The notes beneath the pieces are model-generated. The model worked only from the letters and a program-made list of their open reading frames with translations, did not search any database and was not told the origin of the DNA. From Durusdinium trenchii (taxonomy: Eukaryota > Sar > Dinophyceae > Suessiales > Symbiodiniaceae): a stretch of 64,000 nt of DNA. Positions 53,179 through 64,000 of the stretch are shown in pieces (position 1 is the first letter of the stretch; every line of letters starts with the position of its first letter). The stretch covers positions 1,012,172 to 1,076,171 of the forward strand of contig CAXAMN010004224.1 in NCBI GenBank assembly GCA_963970005.1, written 5' to 3'. The translations under genes were made by a program, and so were the position numbers.

Positions 53179-53354
53179 TCTGGACCTGCGCCGGTTGGAC
53201 CGAAACACGACCCCCGTCGCCAAGGCTTCCCAGACCCCCTCGCGCGTGCGCTCTCTCAGCGTCCCCGTCCGGCACCCGCTCGCTTGGACCGTCATACAAA
53301 CCCACCGGACGTCGCGGAAGGGTCGGAAGGGTCGGAGGGTCGGAAGCAGCACCG
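53179..53354 (+). CDS. internal exon, basic, Ser/Arg/Lys-rich
   Basis: Acceptor cggctctccag, donor GTGAGT (consensus). Reads LDLRRLDRNTTPVAKASQTP, SRVRSLSVPVRHPLAWTVIQ, then a basic RTSRKGRKGRRVGSST. High GC3. A minus frame is also GC3-rich, but the donor supports plus. Confidence 0.5.
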
Positions 53355-54399
53355 GTGAGTCGTTTTGGTCTTCTTTATTCCGGCCACCAGTGGAGGGGTT
53401 TGCTACATGTGTCGAGTTTCGAGTAATTATTTTTGTGACGAGCACTGCCAGGCTGGATGGCCAATCGATGCGTACGCTGGTTTCCTCCAGAATCTTCCCA
53501 ATTCCAGTCCCAGACAATCCATGACACTGGAATATGGTAGAGCTTTGCAAACTAGCGATGCCATAAGCAGTTTTTTGGTGTAGTTGGTTGTTGCTATGGC
53601 TGCCGTTGTGATTGTTGTTGTTTGTTGTTGTCACTGTCCCTCTTGTTGTTCATTGATTCATTGGTCCTGTTGCCTGGCGCGCCAAAAAGACCCCTTCTAT
53701 ATACAGCATGCTTTTGGCGCATATGGGCAGGCAATGCCATTCTGCAGCGAGTAAATATCGAGGTGTTGATCCTCGGCAAGCCAACACATGTGGTATTTAC
53801 GACGTTCTGTTTTTGCCGTGGGGTCCAAACAAACATTGGCTCATACAGTGTTTTCTTTGCCAAACATGTCGATTTGTTCCGCGGTTTTGAGCACACACTG
53901 TCAATGGACATGTTTTGTTGCTTGAACGTCCCAAACTTAAGATCCAAAATTGATCAATCATGATCAAACATCGACTTCCAGAAGGAGCTCAAAGTAGCTT
54001 ATGAGGACAAGACTGATATGTCCCGGACACTCTTGATCTGCAAAACGTTAGTTCAGAGCGGCTGGTTTAAGTGGTCCAGAGGCCGAAGAAGATCCGAAAA
54101 GTATGAGTTTTTTGATGGATTGGTGATGCTGGGGGGTTCAGCAGCAGGGATTATAGCAAGTAGCAAAGTAGAATTACTCCCATTGGAGTTGAAGATGGGC
54201 AGAGGACCCAAGACCAGCTCTACAAGAAGACCAAAGCTCAATTTCACAGCGCCAGTGATGAATGAATAAGCCCCTAGTGGTTGAAACTGCACCAACGTTG
54301 CTTCTGCGCGCAGCATGGCGCAGCATGGTCCCACTGAATGAGACTGCACAGTGTGCGACCCTGACATTCCACACCTCATCGCTGGAATTCCTCTGCCAG

Positions 54400-54473
54400 G
54401 GCTTCAGTCCGGCGAAGACCAGCCCGCCCGAGCTGGCGAAGGTGGCTTCGAGCCCCTGGGCGGGGAGGCCAAG
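54400..54473 (+). CDS. GC-rich exon, two readings
   Basis: Acceptor cctctgccag. Phase-1 reading LQSGEDQPARAGE exits at GTGGCT. A second frame (SPAKTSPPELAKVASSPWAG) has about 95 percent GC3 and exits at GTGAAC after 54473. Confidence 0.4.
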
Positions 54474-54796
54474 GTGAACGAGACCCGCTGGTGGCTGTGG
54501 TTGCTTATGGAGGTATTCCCAGTGGATCCAGCTCCCACTATAAGTAGGCAACCTGGTTCCGAAGGCTAGAACCGTAGACCTGGAAACCTTGGTCAGTGGT
54601 AAGTGGGATCCATGGTAGTATCCATGGTATATTCTGGAAAGAATTCATTGCCCCATTGGGATCTTTCTGTTTTGGATCTATTGTCTTTCTAATTGCTGTG
54701 TTTGATCCGGCCCTTATGCTTCTGATGCACTGCATTTCATGGTGTTGGATGATCACCACCTGTCATCACTGATGGTGCCAGTTTGATCTCGACGAT

Positions 54797-55342
54797 TTGG
54801 TGTCGTCTCAATGGGAATGGTGTGCATGCTGGAGTGGTGGAAACCCGACAAGCACCGGAAGCTTTGAGGTGTGTCAGAACCAGCAAAGCACCATCGCAAA
54901 TGACAGGAATCAATGTTGTGCACAACCAGTTGTTATCGGAACACCTGCCTGTAACTGTGTCACGCTTAAGTTCCGGGTTCTTCTTGTAATGCTGAAAGAA
55001 CCGCCACCAGGACAAATTGGATGTGAAGATATTTGTCCAATATATAATTGGTGTTTGTTGCAGCAAGCACCTGGACAGGTGCTGAGTCTGGCAGGGTCAA
55101 CTGAACACACTGACCACCACCATCGTGATGCGTCTGGACCTCTGGTCGTACCTACGGACCTGGTGGCTTCAACAAAGCGAGCCAAACAAGCACCAAGGTC
55201 ATCTTCCCCCACAATCATGGAATATGTACTCAGAGTCCTTTTCCCAAACAATCCATGTATGCAATATTTACCGACATTGAAACCACTCGGAAGTAGACAC
55301 ATATTCAATACATGGATTGTTAGGGCTTTTGTTCAGTGTTGA
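54797..55342 (+). CDS. 181-codon open frame, uncertain
   Basis: Includes DHHHRDASGPLVVPTDLVAS and TIMEYVLRVLFPNNPCMQYL. A foldback element (55242-55323) lies within its 3' part, so at least that part is repeat-derived. Chance openness cannot be excluded. Confidence 0.25.
   Translation: MVSSQWEWCACWSGGNPTSTGSFEVCQNQQSTIANDRNQCCAQPVVIGTPACNCVTLKFRVLLVMLKEPPPGQIGCEDICPIYNWCLLQQAPGQVLSLAGSTEHTDHHHRDASGPLVVPTDLVASTKRAKQAPRSSSPTIMEYVLRVLFPNNPCMQYLPTLKPLGSRHIFNTWIVRAFVQC
55242..55323. repeat. foldback with 14-bp arms
   Basis: AACAATCCATGTAT and its reverse complement flank about 54 bp; related tccatggagtgtttggg ends occur at 17820 and 59091. Confidence 0.6.
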
Positions 55343-55471
55343 CCCCGGTCGTGGTTGGTAGATGCTCCCTTCGATGGGCCCCAATGCAGACATGGTGATC
55401 CGTTTGTTTTTTGTGTATTAGTGGGTTTGGATTGGAGGTGCAGTTCATTGAATTGATGTTCTTCCCCACTG

Positions 55472-55768
55472 TTGAGTCAACAGAAGCTCAACACTCATGT
55501 AGTTCACCTGGAAAGCACGGTGTTTTCCCCTTTGGAGCAGCAGTTCGTTGGTGCCCCTCGTGGCCGTGTGCTTCAGGCCCGAGGCCCCTTGCGGCCCTGC
55601 AACCAGCCCATTCGGCGGCACAAAGGCGGAGATGCAGTGGGGAGTTGGGTTCTTGAAAGTCTACTTTTTGGGTTCCAACATGGCCCTGAGAATCATGGTC
55701 TTCCCGCTAAGCAGGGCAGAAGTTGCTCAAAGGTTATGTGGGAAAGTACTTTTTTGTTAAAGCAATGA
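55472..55768 (+). CDS. 98-codon coding-like frame
   Basis: Reads LESTVFSPLEQQFVGAPRGR, VLQARGPLRPCNQPIRRHKG and GDAVGSWVLESLLFGFQHGP, to TGA 55766, with good codon preference. No splice sites chosen. Function unknown. Confidence 0.45.
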   Translation: MSQQKLNTHVVHLESTVFSPLEQQFVGAPRGRVLQARGPLRPCNQPIRRHKGGDAVGSWVLESLLFGFQHGPENHGLPAKQGRSCSKVMWESTFLLKQ

Positions 55769-55769
55769 T

Positions 55770-56585
55770 GGGCTGCAGCGAGATCTTTTTATGGACACAC
55801 TGATCAGGGGCATGTGAAAGGATACATCGAAACATTGAGGATTCGAGGTTGCGACTAACGGACACCCGATTTCTACCGAGACAGGACACACCTCCTGATT
55901 TCTCCTCCTTTCCCGCCTCTTCGCTATAGGTATTGATCCAGACTGTTGTCTTGCTTTTCTTTTGGTTAATGTAGTCCAAATATGTGTCATGGTCCAGTGG
56001 TTTGTTGTCTACATTTGGCCCCCTTGCCTCATCCAGTAGGTCGGTAGGTTGGGTACGGCTGCTGAATGAATACACGCCGGCATGCCTAACATCGGTGTTT
56101 CGTGGTGTGTTTTTTGTTGGACCAAGTATAGACTGGTACGGACCATATCTAGAAACATAATCAGAAATTTGAAATCAGAAAGCCGCGATATTGCAGAGAC
56201 ATGACTATAGTCATCGTAAGGACGTTCTTTGCCTGAAAGCCGGGACCCTTTCAGACATGGGTTTGATGAAGGCAAGTTCGTAGGGTCCATGACATTCACA
56301 TGCCCTGACATTCAGCTATGTTTGTGCTATTCTTCCTGTATTTGGCCTTAACAACACTCAGAAGAAAAATAGAATTATGCCATACAAGCGGATTTATTTC
56401 CATTAGATCTGTTCCTGTCCAAGGCATCATCAAATAATGTAGTGACTTGGTTTGGCAATTCCAAGTTTTTCAAATTAGTTTTCCTCCTTCCGAACTTGCA
56501 GGCAAAGACAGGGAGCTCAGCAAGATTCAAAGCTCCAATGCCACGGAGCTAGGCTGGAGCGCCTTCTGCTGGGCAGGGCATTTGT
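55770..56585. other. stretch without a supported exon
   Basis: Minus frames of 77-113 codons exist here but lack codon preference; no exon called. A family A copy follows directly. Confidence 0.35.
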
Positions 56586-56587
56586 TA

Positions 56588-56679
56588 ACCCTAGGGATCC
56601 AAGTACCTCCTCAAAAGGTACTTGGACCCTCCAAACCCACCCCAAACACCTTCTCAGAGGGTACTTGGATCCTTAGGGG
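56588..56679. repeat. foldback family A, well preserved
   Basis: ccctagggatccaagtacc ... ggtacttggatccttaggg, core ccaaacccaccccaaacacc. Confidence 0.75.
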
Positions 56680-56873
56680 TTGATGTATGTTTATGTCTGT
56701 TGTTTTCATTCTTTGCCACGGGCGTTTGCCATGAGGCTACTGGCGGCCGACCTAACGGCTGAATTGAACAGCTAGTGCTCTTTATGAGTGTCCACTTAAT
56801 AGCTTCACCCACTGATGGTTGGATTTGCTCCCAATAGCCTTCCAAACGAGTACTTAAACTAGGTGCATTTGAT

Positions 56874-57176
56874 GTGCATTTGGTGGACATAAGCCGCAAT
56901 GTCGATGTGTGCGATGTGTGCGATGTGTTTGTTGCTGGGTGGCATCCTCGTTTGGAACGGGACTGGCTGGGTGGGGCTTTGGGGGATGAGAGCTGCGCCG
57001 GCCGCAGCGTAGACACGCAGCATGCCAGGGGCCTCTTCGGTGGAGCAAGAGAACCGGCCTGGTGCCAGGCTAGCAGCGCCTGCGTCAGGGGGAGCTATGC
57101 TGAGGGTCTGGTGGTTGCTAGAGCTAATTGGGCCGGAACCCATCAGGACGTTCACTTTGTAAGGAAGGTACAGTAG
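56874..57176 (+). CDS. 100-codon coding-like frame
   Basis: Reads GWHPRLERDWLGGALGDESC, QHARGLFGGAREPAWCQASS, then ACVRGSYAEGLVVARANWAG, to TAG 57174 or a donor GTACAG just before it. Strong codon preference (GGC, GCC, CTG). Two in-frame 9-bp gatgtgtgc repeats lie at its start. Confidence 0.5.
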   Translation: MHLVDISRNVDVCDVCDVFVAGWHPRLERDWLGGALGDESCAGRSVDTQHARGLFGGAREPAWCQASSACVRGSYAEGLVVARANWAGTHQDVHFVRKVQ

Positions 57177-57358
57177 ATGATTTGTAGTGGCTGGTTGGCA
57201 AGTATATAGACAGAAACTGTTGTTTTTGTTCAATTGTATGGGGCCTAGCAGTGGGGGATCTACTTCTACTTTCCTATGTCCATTCCTTTTTTGGTTGATT
57301 TGTGTGCATCGCTACAGATAGATCGATAGAAATTAATATCTAAACTCTAAGTATTTAC

Positions 57359-57456
57359 CTGGACCCGACTTCAAGTACCTTAGAAAATGGGACATGACCC
57401 CATAAAAGAACAGGTACTTGTACCCATTTTCCAAGGTACGAACTGAGACTCCTGGT
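57359..57456 (-). repeat. foldback family C
   Basis: Begins cctggacccgacttcaag, ends gaactgagactcctgg, with internal stem gtaccttagaaaatggg / cccattttccaaggtac. Nearly identical, in reverse complement, to 57958-58056. Confidence 0.75.
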
Positions 57457-57957
57457 ACTAGTGATCATGACTTAACTATGGCCCCTCCCAGACAATCCAT
57501 GCGGAACATTCTTGCATTGTACATTGACTGGTAACATCCGGTAACTATGTCAGTCCCATTGGTCATGTTTGGGACTGTTGAATCATGTTTTCATCTATGT
57601 TATTGTTTCTTACTTTTCAATCAGTTCTGATGAGTTCTCGATTTGTGAACTGGTTCATATATATTGCTGCAACAGGTTTCTCTTATAGATCAGGACTCGA
57701 TTTTGGACATCTCAAGAGTTGTGTTGGTCTTCCACCTCCGCCAATCCCTTGGAGGCTCCTCTTCTCACCACCACCGCGGACGGAGGCGCAGTGTGATTTG
57801 GGCGAAGGATGTAAATCTCATAGGTGTGATATATATAGGAAGAGGCAAGTAATTTTGGTTAAGGGAACAGGCAATTCTTGATGACGTGCTCTCATATCCA
57901 ATGGGTTTTAGTTTGCAGAATCATATCCAGTGTGGAACCACGGTCCTCGAAACTACC

Positions 57958-58056
57958 TGGAGTCTCAGTTCGTACCTCAGAAAATGGGTACAAAGTACCT
58001 CTTTTTTTATGGGGTCATGTCCCATTTTCTAAGGTACTTGAAGTCGGGTCCAGGTA
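57958..58056 (+). repeat. foldback family C
   Basis: cctggagtctcagttcgtac ... ttgaagtcgggtccagg. High identity to 57359-57456 suggests recent movement or duplication. Confidence 0.75.
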
Positions 58057-58281
58057 CTTCTCATCAGATCATCATTGCACAGGCTCATCAGATCATCCGA
58101 GTGTTGTCCATCTCACGGGCTCGCCCGGTCACCTGGCCCTCCTTCAGGACGGATCCGCCCGTGCATCTCGAAAGGGGAAGTGATTGTTCTGTGTGTATGT
58201 TTGTTGATCTCTTTTCCATTTAGATTCCAGGTAAAATATATACAATGCCCATCATCTCTATATTCTTTTGAAGGGGGGGTA

Positions 58282-58421
58282 TGTTGCTTCAGCATCACGA
58301 TCGTTTCCAGGGACCAGCTGAATCCCTACCAGCCAAAGAACATGTACATCTCTTGTGGACCCAGCAGACCCAAGCAGCGTGTGACTCCAGGTCCGCTGTC
58401 TCCAAGCCAACCAGCGCCAGG
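58282..58421 (+). CDS. candidate exon ending at a GTGAGC donor
   Basis: Frame RDQLNPYQPKNMYISCGPSR then QRVTPGPLSPSQPAP exits in phase 1 at GTGAGC. A second frame (RFQGPAESLPAKEHVHLLWT) is also open. Confidence 0.3.
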
Positions 58422-60190
58422 TGAGCTCCGGTCCTTCTCGAAGTCCTGAAGAGGTGGTGGAGTTCTCATCCTCCAGGCTGTGGGGGTGGACGACTGAAGT
58501 GAATGCATGAAGTGAATGCATAGAGGCCGGATGCATAGAGGCCGGGCTGACACCAGGTGAAAGGAGGTGTTTGGTTTCTGTAAGTGTCCATCTATCATCA
58601 AGCAACCATATGCAACCATCAAAAAGCCATCAATCAATGGCCTCGATGTATATAGCTATGTTTTAACTGTGGAAGGCCATCAAGCAAACACAAAAACAAA
58701 GCCTCGTTTTCGTTTGTCCAGAACCAGGTAGAGGAGGGACAGCCACTGGACCTTCAGTACAGCAGATCCACTCCTTGGGGATGAAGCGGACAACGGCTGT
58801 CCCACCTTCACGACCTGCCAAACCCACCTGCTACAGCACCAAGCTGCTACACCTGTTCGGAGCGTGTCCGCGAGGGACGGAGCGTGTCCGCTAGCTTCGG
58901 GTGTTCCGTTCAGCTTGGTCTTTCAGCTCACCAAGGCAGGTCATTTTGGCCAGGTCAACAACCCCCGCACCCAACACCCGATGAGTCATGATGAAAGGTT
59001 GATGTCGACATGGATCCAGACTGTCATATATTTGCCAATCAGTTGGGGTGGTGCCAGCGGGAGTCAATATAGGCATATATATTCCAGTCCCATGGAGTGT
59101 TTGGGTTTGTGCTGCAGACATGGGCTATTTAACGGCATGAGCTAATGGCGTTAGTTTTTGCAGAATGTGGAAGACGTGACATGCGCTATTTGACGCTCCC
59201 ATGAATGGCGGAAGCCTAGCTTCTTTTTGCTAAACTGCTAAGGCAGTTTCTGGGGGCAAGACTGAGCCAAGATGCTTTTTGGACTTCCAAGACACATAAG
59301 ACAGGTTTCATGATTCAGGGTGACAAAAAGCAGCTAGCCATGTCCACAAACCCTGACACAGATGTCCGCCACAAACTCAGTCAGAGGATGATTGGACTCT
59401 GCCAGCCTTTTGCCAAGTCTATTTCAACATCTTTTCAAAACAACAGTCTCACACATTTTGGAGCACATATTCGTTAAACCCAAAGACACCTCAAACCTGG
59501 ATCACGGTTCTTCCCATGAGGGCCCTGTGGAGCGGAATCAGCGGAACCAGCCAGCCACATTGGCTCGATGGCAGGAGTCCTGAGACGGAAATCCCAGGCG
59601 CAGCGCCTGCCTGGCGCGACTCAGGTGTTCGGGTTTGGCCGGTGTCCTGGGTAAATCTCCCCGAAACGGGCGAAGATCTTCCCGCTCCAGTCGTACCTCC
59701 CCAGAAGGTACCTCTGGAGCCCCTATCCCGGTTCCGGGGAGCCGCACATCGAGCCCAAGACTGGGGTGATGGAACCTCTAACATATGAGGAGCATCCGTC
59801 GACCTGTGTGTCTAGCGGAGCTAGTGATAAGTATATAGGTTAGTCTATTGGTGACCCAGAACGGATGATCGAGGTAGGTCTAGGTGGGGTAACCCCGGGG
59901 TTTGGATGCACTCAGAATGCCGGCTGATTTGGTATGATGTATGCTGGGCCTGGTGTATAGCGTCTATGTCAGGCATTTAATGTCTTTGTTCTGCAAGAAA
60001 AGAACTGGGGCTCACAAAGGGTGCCTATTGGAGGATAGGGGTGCCCATTATCACTCCTGGCTTGAAGATGCTTGAAGAACTTATCCGAACAAAGTGGCTC
60101 TAAGCGGGTTGACTCCATGCACCGCACCTACTGCGCCTTCCGTCTTCGACTTCGTCCCCGACTTCGCTCGAGCTTTGGGGCGCGCGTCAG

Positions 60191-60355
60191 GATGGTGGCC
60201 TGAAGACAGCGACCTTTGTTGCCCTTATGCAGACTTCGAGCCGCTCCCCATCCCGCGGCGCCCCGGGCGTAGCTAGGGCCAGGGCGGGTCGACCTGAGGA
60301 GAGCAGCTGTGCAGTGGACCTGAGGGGCAGAACAACCCCATGTGTTCACATGCAG
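60191..60355 (+). CDS. candidate exon, Ala/Arg/Ser-rich
   Basis: Acceptor gcgcgcgtcag and donor GTCATG, phase 0 on both sides (165 bp). Reads DGGLKTATFVALMQTSSRSP, SRGAPGVARARAGRPEESSC, then AVDLRGRTTPCVHMQ. The frame is open upstream to 60113 (HLLRLPSSTSSPTSLELWGA). Confidence 0.45.
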
Positions 60356-60850
60356 GTCATGCAGGTGTGAGGTTCCGAGAGTCTAGGTTTGTCCAACGCT
60401 GCGGTGTTGACCCAAAAGATGAGAGGAATTGCAAGTGTTTGAGTCTGAGTTATTCTAGGACCTTTGTTTGATCTTGCACGAGTGTTCCAGACTGTTAGTG
60501 GTTGGCTTCTTCAAAGTCCAAGTGTTCCTTCTGGGTCCCTTTCTCCGGAGACTCTCCCTTGAGCCGCTTTCTCTTGTAGCACTCATCATGTGTTGCATGA
60601 GATCATGTGCTGGGCATGTGTGTCACACCGCGTTTTTGCTGTCCGGCATGAAGTTGTTGCACATGCGGAGGAGAATTCTTGATCGCCAAGGAGTCCTGGA
60701 CGGGAGTTTTGGTGGCCTTTCTGGCCTGAAAGGCCTTAAGATGCCTTAAGTGTTTGATATGAATATATGATATGATATATAATAAATTATAACAAGCACA
60801 TGAACAAACTAATAAGCGTTCCACATGGCATTTTCGCACCTCTTCCAGCC

Positions 60851-61060
60851 ATGGACTCTCTTATTTGGGAGCTCTCCGGTGTCGTTTCCTTGCTCAACCG
60901 AGTATACCCGTGGTCTCAAGAAGGGTATACCGGGTATCAACATTGGTTCGTATGCGTACATACCGGGCCTAAATATTTGTTGAAAGGGTCATGTGACATA
61001 TGTGCACCATGTTCGACGTTTTCTTTTGGGAGCGTCCAGGTAGTCTTTAGATGTCTTTAG
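60851..61060 (+). CDS. coding-like frame with ATG
   Basis: ATG 60851 (or 60800): MDSLIWELSGVVSLLNRVYP, QEGYTGYQHWFVCVHTGPKY, then CDICAPCSTFSFGSVQ with a CxxCxxC motif, before a GT at 61041 or a stop at 61058. Unknown family. Confidence 0.35.
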   Translation: MDSLIWELSGVVSLLNRVYPWSQEGYTGYQHWFVCVHTGPKYLLKGSCDICAPCSTFSFGSVQVVFRCL

Positions 61061-61539
61061 TATTTTGTGTTTCCCAAGGATTCCCAGTTGTACACGATGT
61101 ACACGTTCGTATTTTCTTTTGTTCTTTGCCGATCTTCAAGTCCCTTGGTCGGACATAGCTGCTAGGTTCTCCTCGCGTCTCACGCAGGTTATGCAGGTTG
61201 CTCCGTGCAGGTGGCTGCCAGGGTGGGCCAAGTCCCCTTGAATCGAACTGCAGGATACTGCAGGAGAATCATCCCCTCAAGTCTGTCCAGGATGGGTTTT
61301 GACTTTGGTATTTCAATTACAGTGGGTCCAAAGACTAAAAGCGTAGACCAACCGAATCTTTGTTTCCTTGTACAGTGCTAAGAAGGATCCACTGCAGGTT
61401 GAAAAAGCCACTGGGTGACTCTTGACGCATCGAAGGTGGGAAGGTCCTCCGAAAGGTCCTCCCCAGGTAGAGAGCTTGGCAGAGGGGACTTGTTTGACTC
61501 ATCAGATTCGTTGGGGTTCATCACGCCTAGACTCACTAG

Positions 61540-61911
61540 ATGCCTCCAGAATCCTTCACCTTCACGCCGGCCCAGCCTGGCCTAGCAGCAACCAGCTGTG
61601 CCCATGGATCTTTGCCAATTCGCTGGGGGCCTGACCGGTCCAATTCGATGCATCTGTGCCGAGGACGCGCGGTGGATGTGACTGAGCCGTCGACAAAAAA
61701 AGAAAAAGAAACAATGTGTGCGTCACACCCGGCTTCAGAGACCCAAATGGAACCGGGCTGGGCGACCAGACTGGAAGACGACGTACTCCTACAAACCAGG
61801 GTTGGCGTGGTGGATGTCAGGTTCCATGATGTTCCATGCGGACCTCTTCCACCAGGGTGTATGGGAACTGAAGCTAAACCACTTGGGACGTGTTCTGCTA
61901 GACCCACATAG
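61540..61911 (+). CDS. 123-codon frame with ATG start
   Basis: ATG 61540 directly follows AG and in-frame stops, so this could be a trans-spliced first exon. Reads MPPESFTFTPAQPGLAATSC, HLCRGRAVDVTEPSTKKEKE, then LEDDVLLQTRVGVVDVRFHD. A second plus frame (from 61718) and a 256-codon minus frame (61536-62306) overlap, so this stretch deserves transcript evidence. Confidence 0.35.
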   Translation: MPPESFTFTPAQPGLAATSCAHGSLPIRWGPDRSNSMHLCRGRAVDVTEPSTKKEKETMCASHPASETQMEPGWATRLEDDVLLQTRVGVVDVRFHDVPCGPLPPGCMGTEAKPLGTCSARPT

Positions 61912-62092
61912 CCACATGGGACCTGTTCTATCAAACCACTTGGGGGGCGGACTGGTGAAGCATGTGAAGGCTCCCGGCTCAAACAGGGTGATAGAACGAC
62001 CAGAACCACCGGTGTGTTCAGATGGATTTTAGACTCAAACACCAGGCCAACCTTTCTTGAACGGTCTTTGAAGGCTATTGCCAGTGGCTCAG

Positions 62093-62217
62093 GAGGTGGA
62101 CGGAGCCGGACTTGGGCACCTGGGAACCCCACCAGAGTCGACGACGGGACACGAACCGGACACGTGGTGAATTGGACACAGAAAAAGTCCTCAAAAAGTC
62201 CTGCACCTGCGTTTTGA
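62093..62217 (+). CDS. candidate terminal exon, Gly/Arg/Lys-rich
   Basis: Acceptor ccagtggctcag, then GGRSRTWAPGNPTRVDDGTR and GHVVNWTQKKSSKSPAPAF, to TGA 62215. RGG-like start and basic C-terminus. Confidence 0.4.
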
Positions 62218-63153
62218 AAACCAGGTATCGACTTGTTTTTAAGTATGAAGAGTTTGTTTGAGTCATCCAGGTACGTAGAACCAACATCCAGGTACTCAGT
62301 CAACATTAGAATACATTATATACATTTATATGCCCTGGAAGATCAACATGGAACCTGAAAACCAGTGGGTTGTAGAGGAAAATAGTCTTCCAAAGGTCCA
62401 TTTCCGGGTTCCATCTTAGTCTTCCCTGGTGTACAAATGTAATATTCTTGGATTGACACGATTGGATCAGTGCCTGCCACGCCGTTCGGCCGTGCCCTGT
62501 GCTTCAAGTGACGCAGGGGGGTTAGAGCGGGACATGTGACTGGCGCTCCATGGTTCAAAGAAGCCAATCCTCCCAAAAGTATCATTTCTTCCATTCTCAA
62601 GTAGCCTAAGGAGTCGACTGTCCTCACCACTTCACCTGCATGTTCGGCGGTCGCTACCGCTCCAGCACCCCGACGCGTCGCGTCGTCTCCCAATGAAGCT
62701 GGGGCCTCAGGGGCCGCTGTGAGTGTCGCGGTTTCGTGTGGTCCACCTCGGTGAGGTCGTAGGACGTCGTGTTCGGGTCGTTGAACTGGTTGAACTGGTG
62801 CATCACATCGCCTTGTTATCCATCATCCACCTGTTAAAGTAAATCTGGGGGGGCAGTTGAAGTATACTTACGTACTGTAGTTGGTGACTTTCAGAAATTC
62901 TCACGGGTACTCTAGTATTCCGTGTTAGTTTGCTCTCGATGCTTTTTCCTTAGGAGGTGCCGCGTGGGTGGAGAGCAAGCGTGGTGCTTTGACAGAGAGA
63001 CCTTTTTTTCCCCAAACAGTGGGCACACTGATCGGGTTCTTACGGTAGGAGAAAGAAAGGTGTGCTTAGATCGCTGTTCTGCGCGGGCGTGTCCGGCTAA
63101 TTCGCTGCTATTTACAGTACATTCATGACTCTCGACATCGTCCATGTGCCTGT

Positions 63154-63830
63154 GTGCGCTTGGAGCCTAGGTGCTGGTGCCGCTGCAGGGTGACGCTCCA
63201 AGGTCCATGGCTTTGGAGCTTGGATGGTGTTGCCTTTGGAGGCTGCCGCTGCAGGGTGTTGCTGCCAGATGACTGCAAACACATGCACCTTCCTGAAGTT
63301 CGGATTTGCACCTATCACCTCAACAGTGAGGCCTTCAAGGAAGCACATCGCGTCACAAAAAAACCGCTCGTCCGTATGAGTCTATTATGGGAGAGAGCGC
63401 GCTTTGGAGCCTGTGTGAGTGCTGGTGCTGCTGCAGGGTGCCGCTGCAAGGTGCTGGCCAAATGTCAGTGGCCGTGTGTGCTTTGGAGCTTGGGTGCTGG
63501 CTGCAGGGGCCCGCTCCCTGCAGGGTGTTGCTGCATGTTGCTGCCAGGTGTATATGACCGTGTGCGATTTGGAGCTTGTGTCCTGATGCCGCTGCAAGGC
63601 ACCGGCCAAATGTCCAAATGTTTGTGCCGTGCGGGTTCGGGTGCCATGCAAGGTGCTGCTGCAGGGTGTTGCTGCCAGATGTGTATGGCAGTCTGCATTA
63701 CGGAGCCTGTGTGCTGGTGCCGCTTTGGGCGTTGCCTGATGTCTGTGGCAGTGTGCGCTTTGGAGCTTGGGTGCTGGGGTCGCTGCAGGGTGTTGCTGCC
63801 AGATGCGCGATTTGGAGTGTGGGTGCAACC
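63154..63830 (+). repeat. degenerate minisatellite (about 70-90 bp units)
   Basis: Recurrent blocks tttggagcttgggtgctgg, gccgctgcagggtg and gttgctgccagatg in at least seven irregular units. The unit structure keeps one plus frame open for 248 codons (Cys/Gly/Leu-rich), which I attribute to the repeat, not to a proven gene. Confidence 0.65.
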
Positions 63831-64000
63831 GCTATGCTGCCAACAAAAACCGTCGCTATTTAAGGTCTTTGCTGGCGTATATGCCGGCGTCTTTTTGTAA
63901 GGAAATGTTCATGTGTGTTTGGGAAAAGAGAGTGAATTTGAGGAAAAGTACATACCCGAACACCCGGCTTGGAGCTTCGCCACTAGGTGGCATAGCACAT

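Noticed and set aside
61536..62306. 256-codon minus-strand open frame
   Set aside because: Overlaps two plus frames with better codon use and a possible start; no splice or family evidence for minus. Not called as a gene.
63154..63900. 248-codon Cys-rich plus frame as a gene
   Set aside because: Lies within the minisatellite, and long frames are open on the minus strand too; listed as a repeat.
1..64000. CRISPR arrays, bacterial operons, integrated virus or plasmid genes
   Set aside because: No regularly spaced direct repeats, no runs of adjacent long ORFs with ribosome-binding sites, no recognisable replication or capsid proteins.

Overview
This looks like nuclear DNA from a dinoflagellate, probably a Symbiodiniaceae-type alga. 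Nothing resembles a prokaryotic operon, an organelle genome or a virus. The sequence shows short GC-rich coding-like islands (about 30-250 bp) separated by several hundred bp of less GC-rich DNA. Many islands open after AG|G and close before GT, GC or GA, which is the intron style known for dinoflagellates. Three family signatures support the call: a cold-shock domain split over three exons (33.4-35.8 kb), a C3H-like FCHLPH finger (27.7 kb), and an exact 14-nt match to the 3' end of the dinoflagellate spliced leader (6.94 kb). No complete gene model can be built without transcripts, so most CDS entries are candidate exons with their own confidence.

Layout. 0.7-9.6 kb: scattered exon candidates, including a possible signal-peptide first exon at 5.2 kb. 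10.1-13.2 kb: a series of proline/glycine/histidine-rich exons whose splice phases match. 14-25 kb: more exon candidates, the best at 18.2, 18.5, 19.5, 20.7, 22.2 and 23.7 kb. 26.2-30.3 kb: a possible gene from an ATG at 26205, through the finger exon, to a convincing terminal exon with its stop at 30335. 32.8-37.2 kb: the cold-shock gene and possible flanking exons. 39.0-41.8 kb: glycine/lysine-rich mini-exons. 43.1-44.6 kb: unusually long intronless coding-like runs. 48.6-57.2 kb: more islands and one block (49.8-51.4 kb) that reads best on the minus strand. 60-62.2 kb: further candidates. 63.15-63.85 kb: a degenerate minisatellite.

Most islands read best on the plus strand, as expected for the unidirectional gene arrays of dinoflagellates. 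A recurring pattern is phase-1 splicing: exons begin with two bases and end with one base of a codon, very often a split glycine codon G|GN, so exon lengths are multiples of three. Because AG and GT are common, some of these pairings will be coincidence; I say where another frame or strand is equally open.

The DNA between islands is crowded with small (50-130 bp) foldback elements. At least five families are visible by eye, plus short tandem duplications and AT microsatellites. No tRNA, rRNA, CRISPR array or autonomous transposase or reverse transcriptase could be supported.
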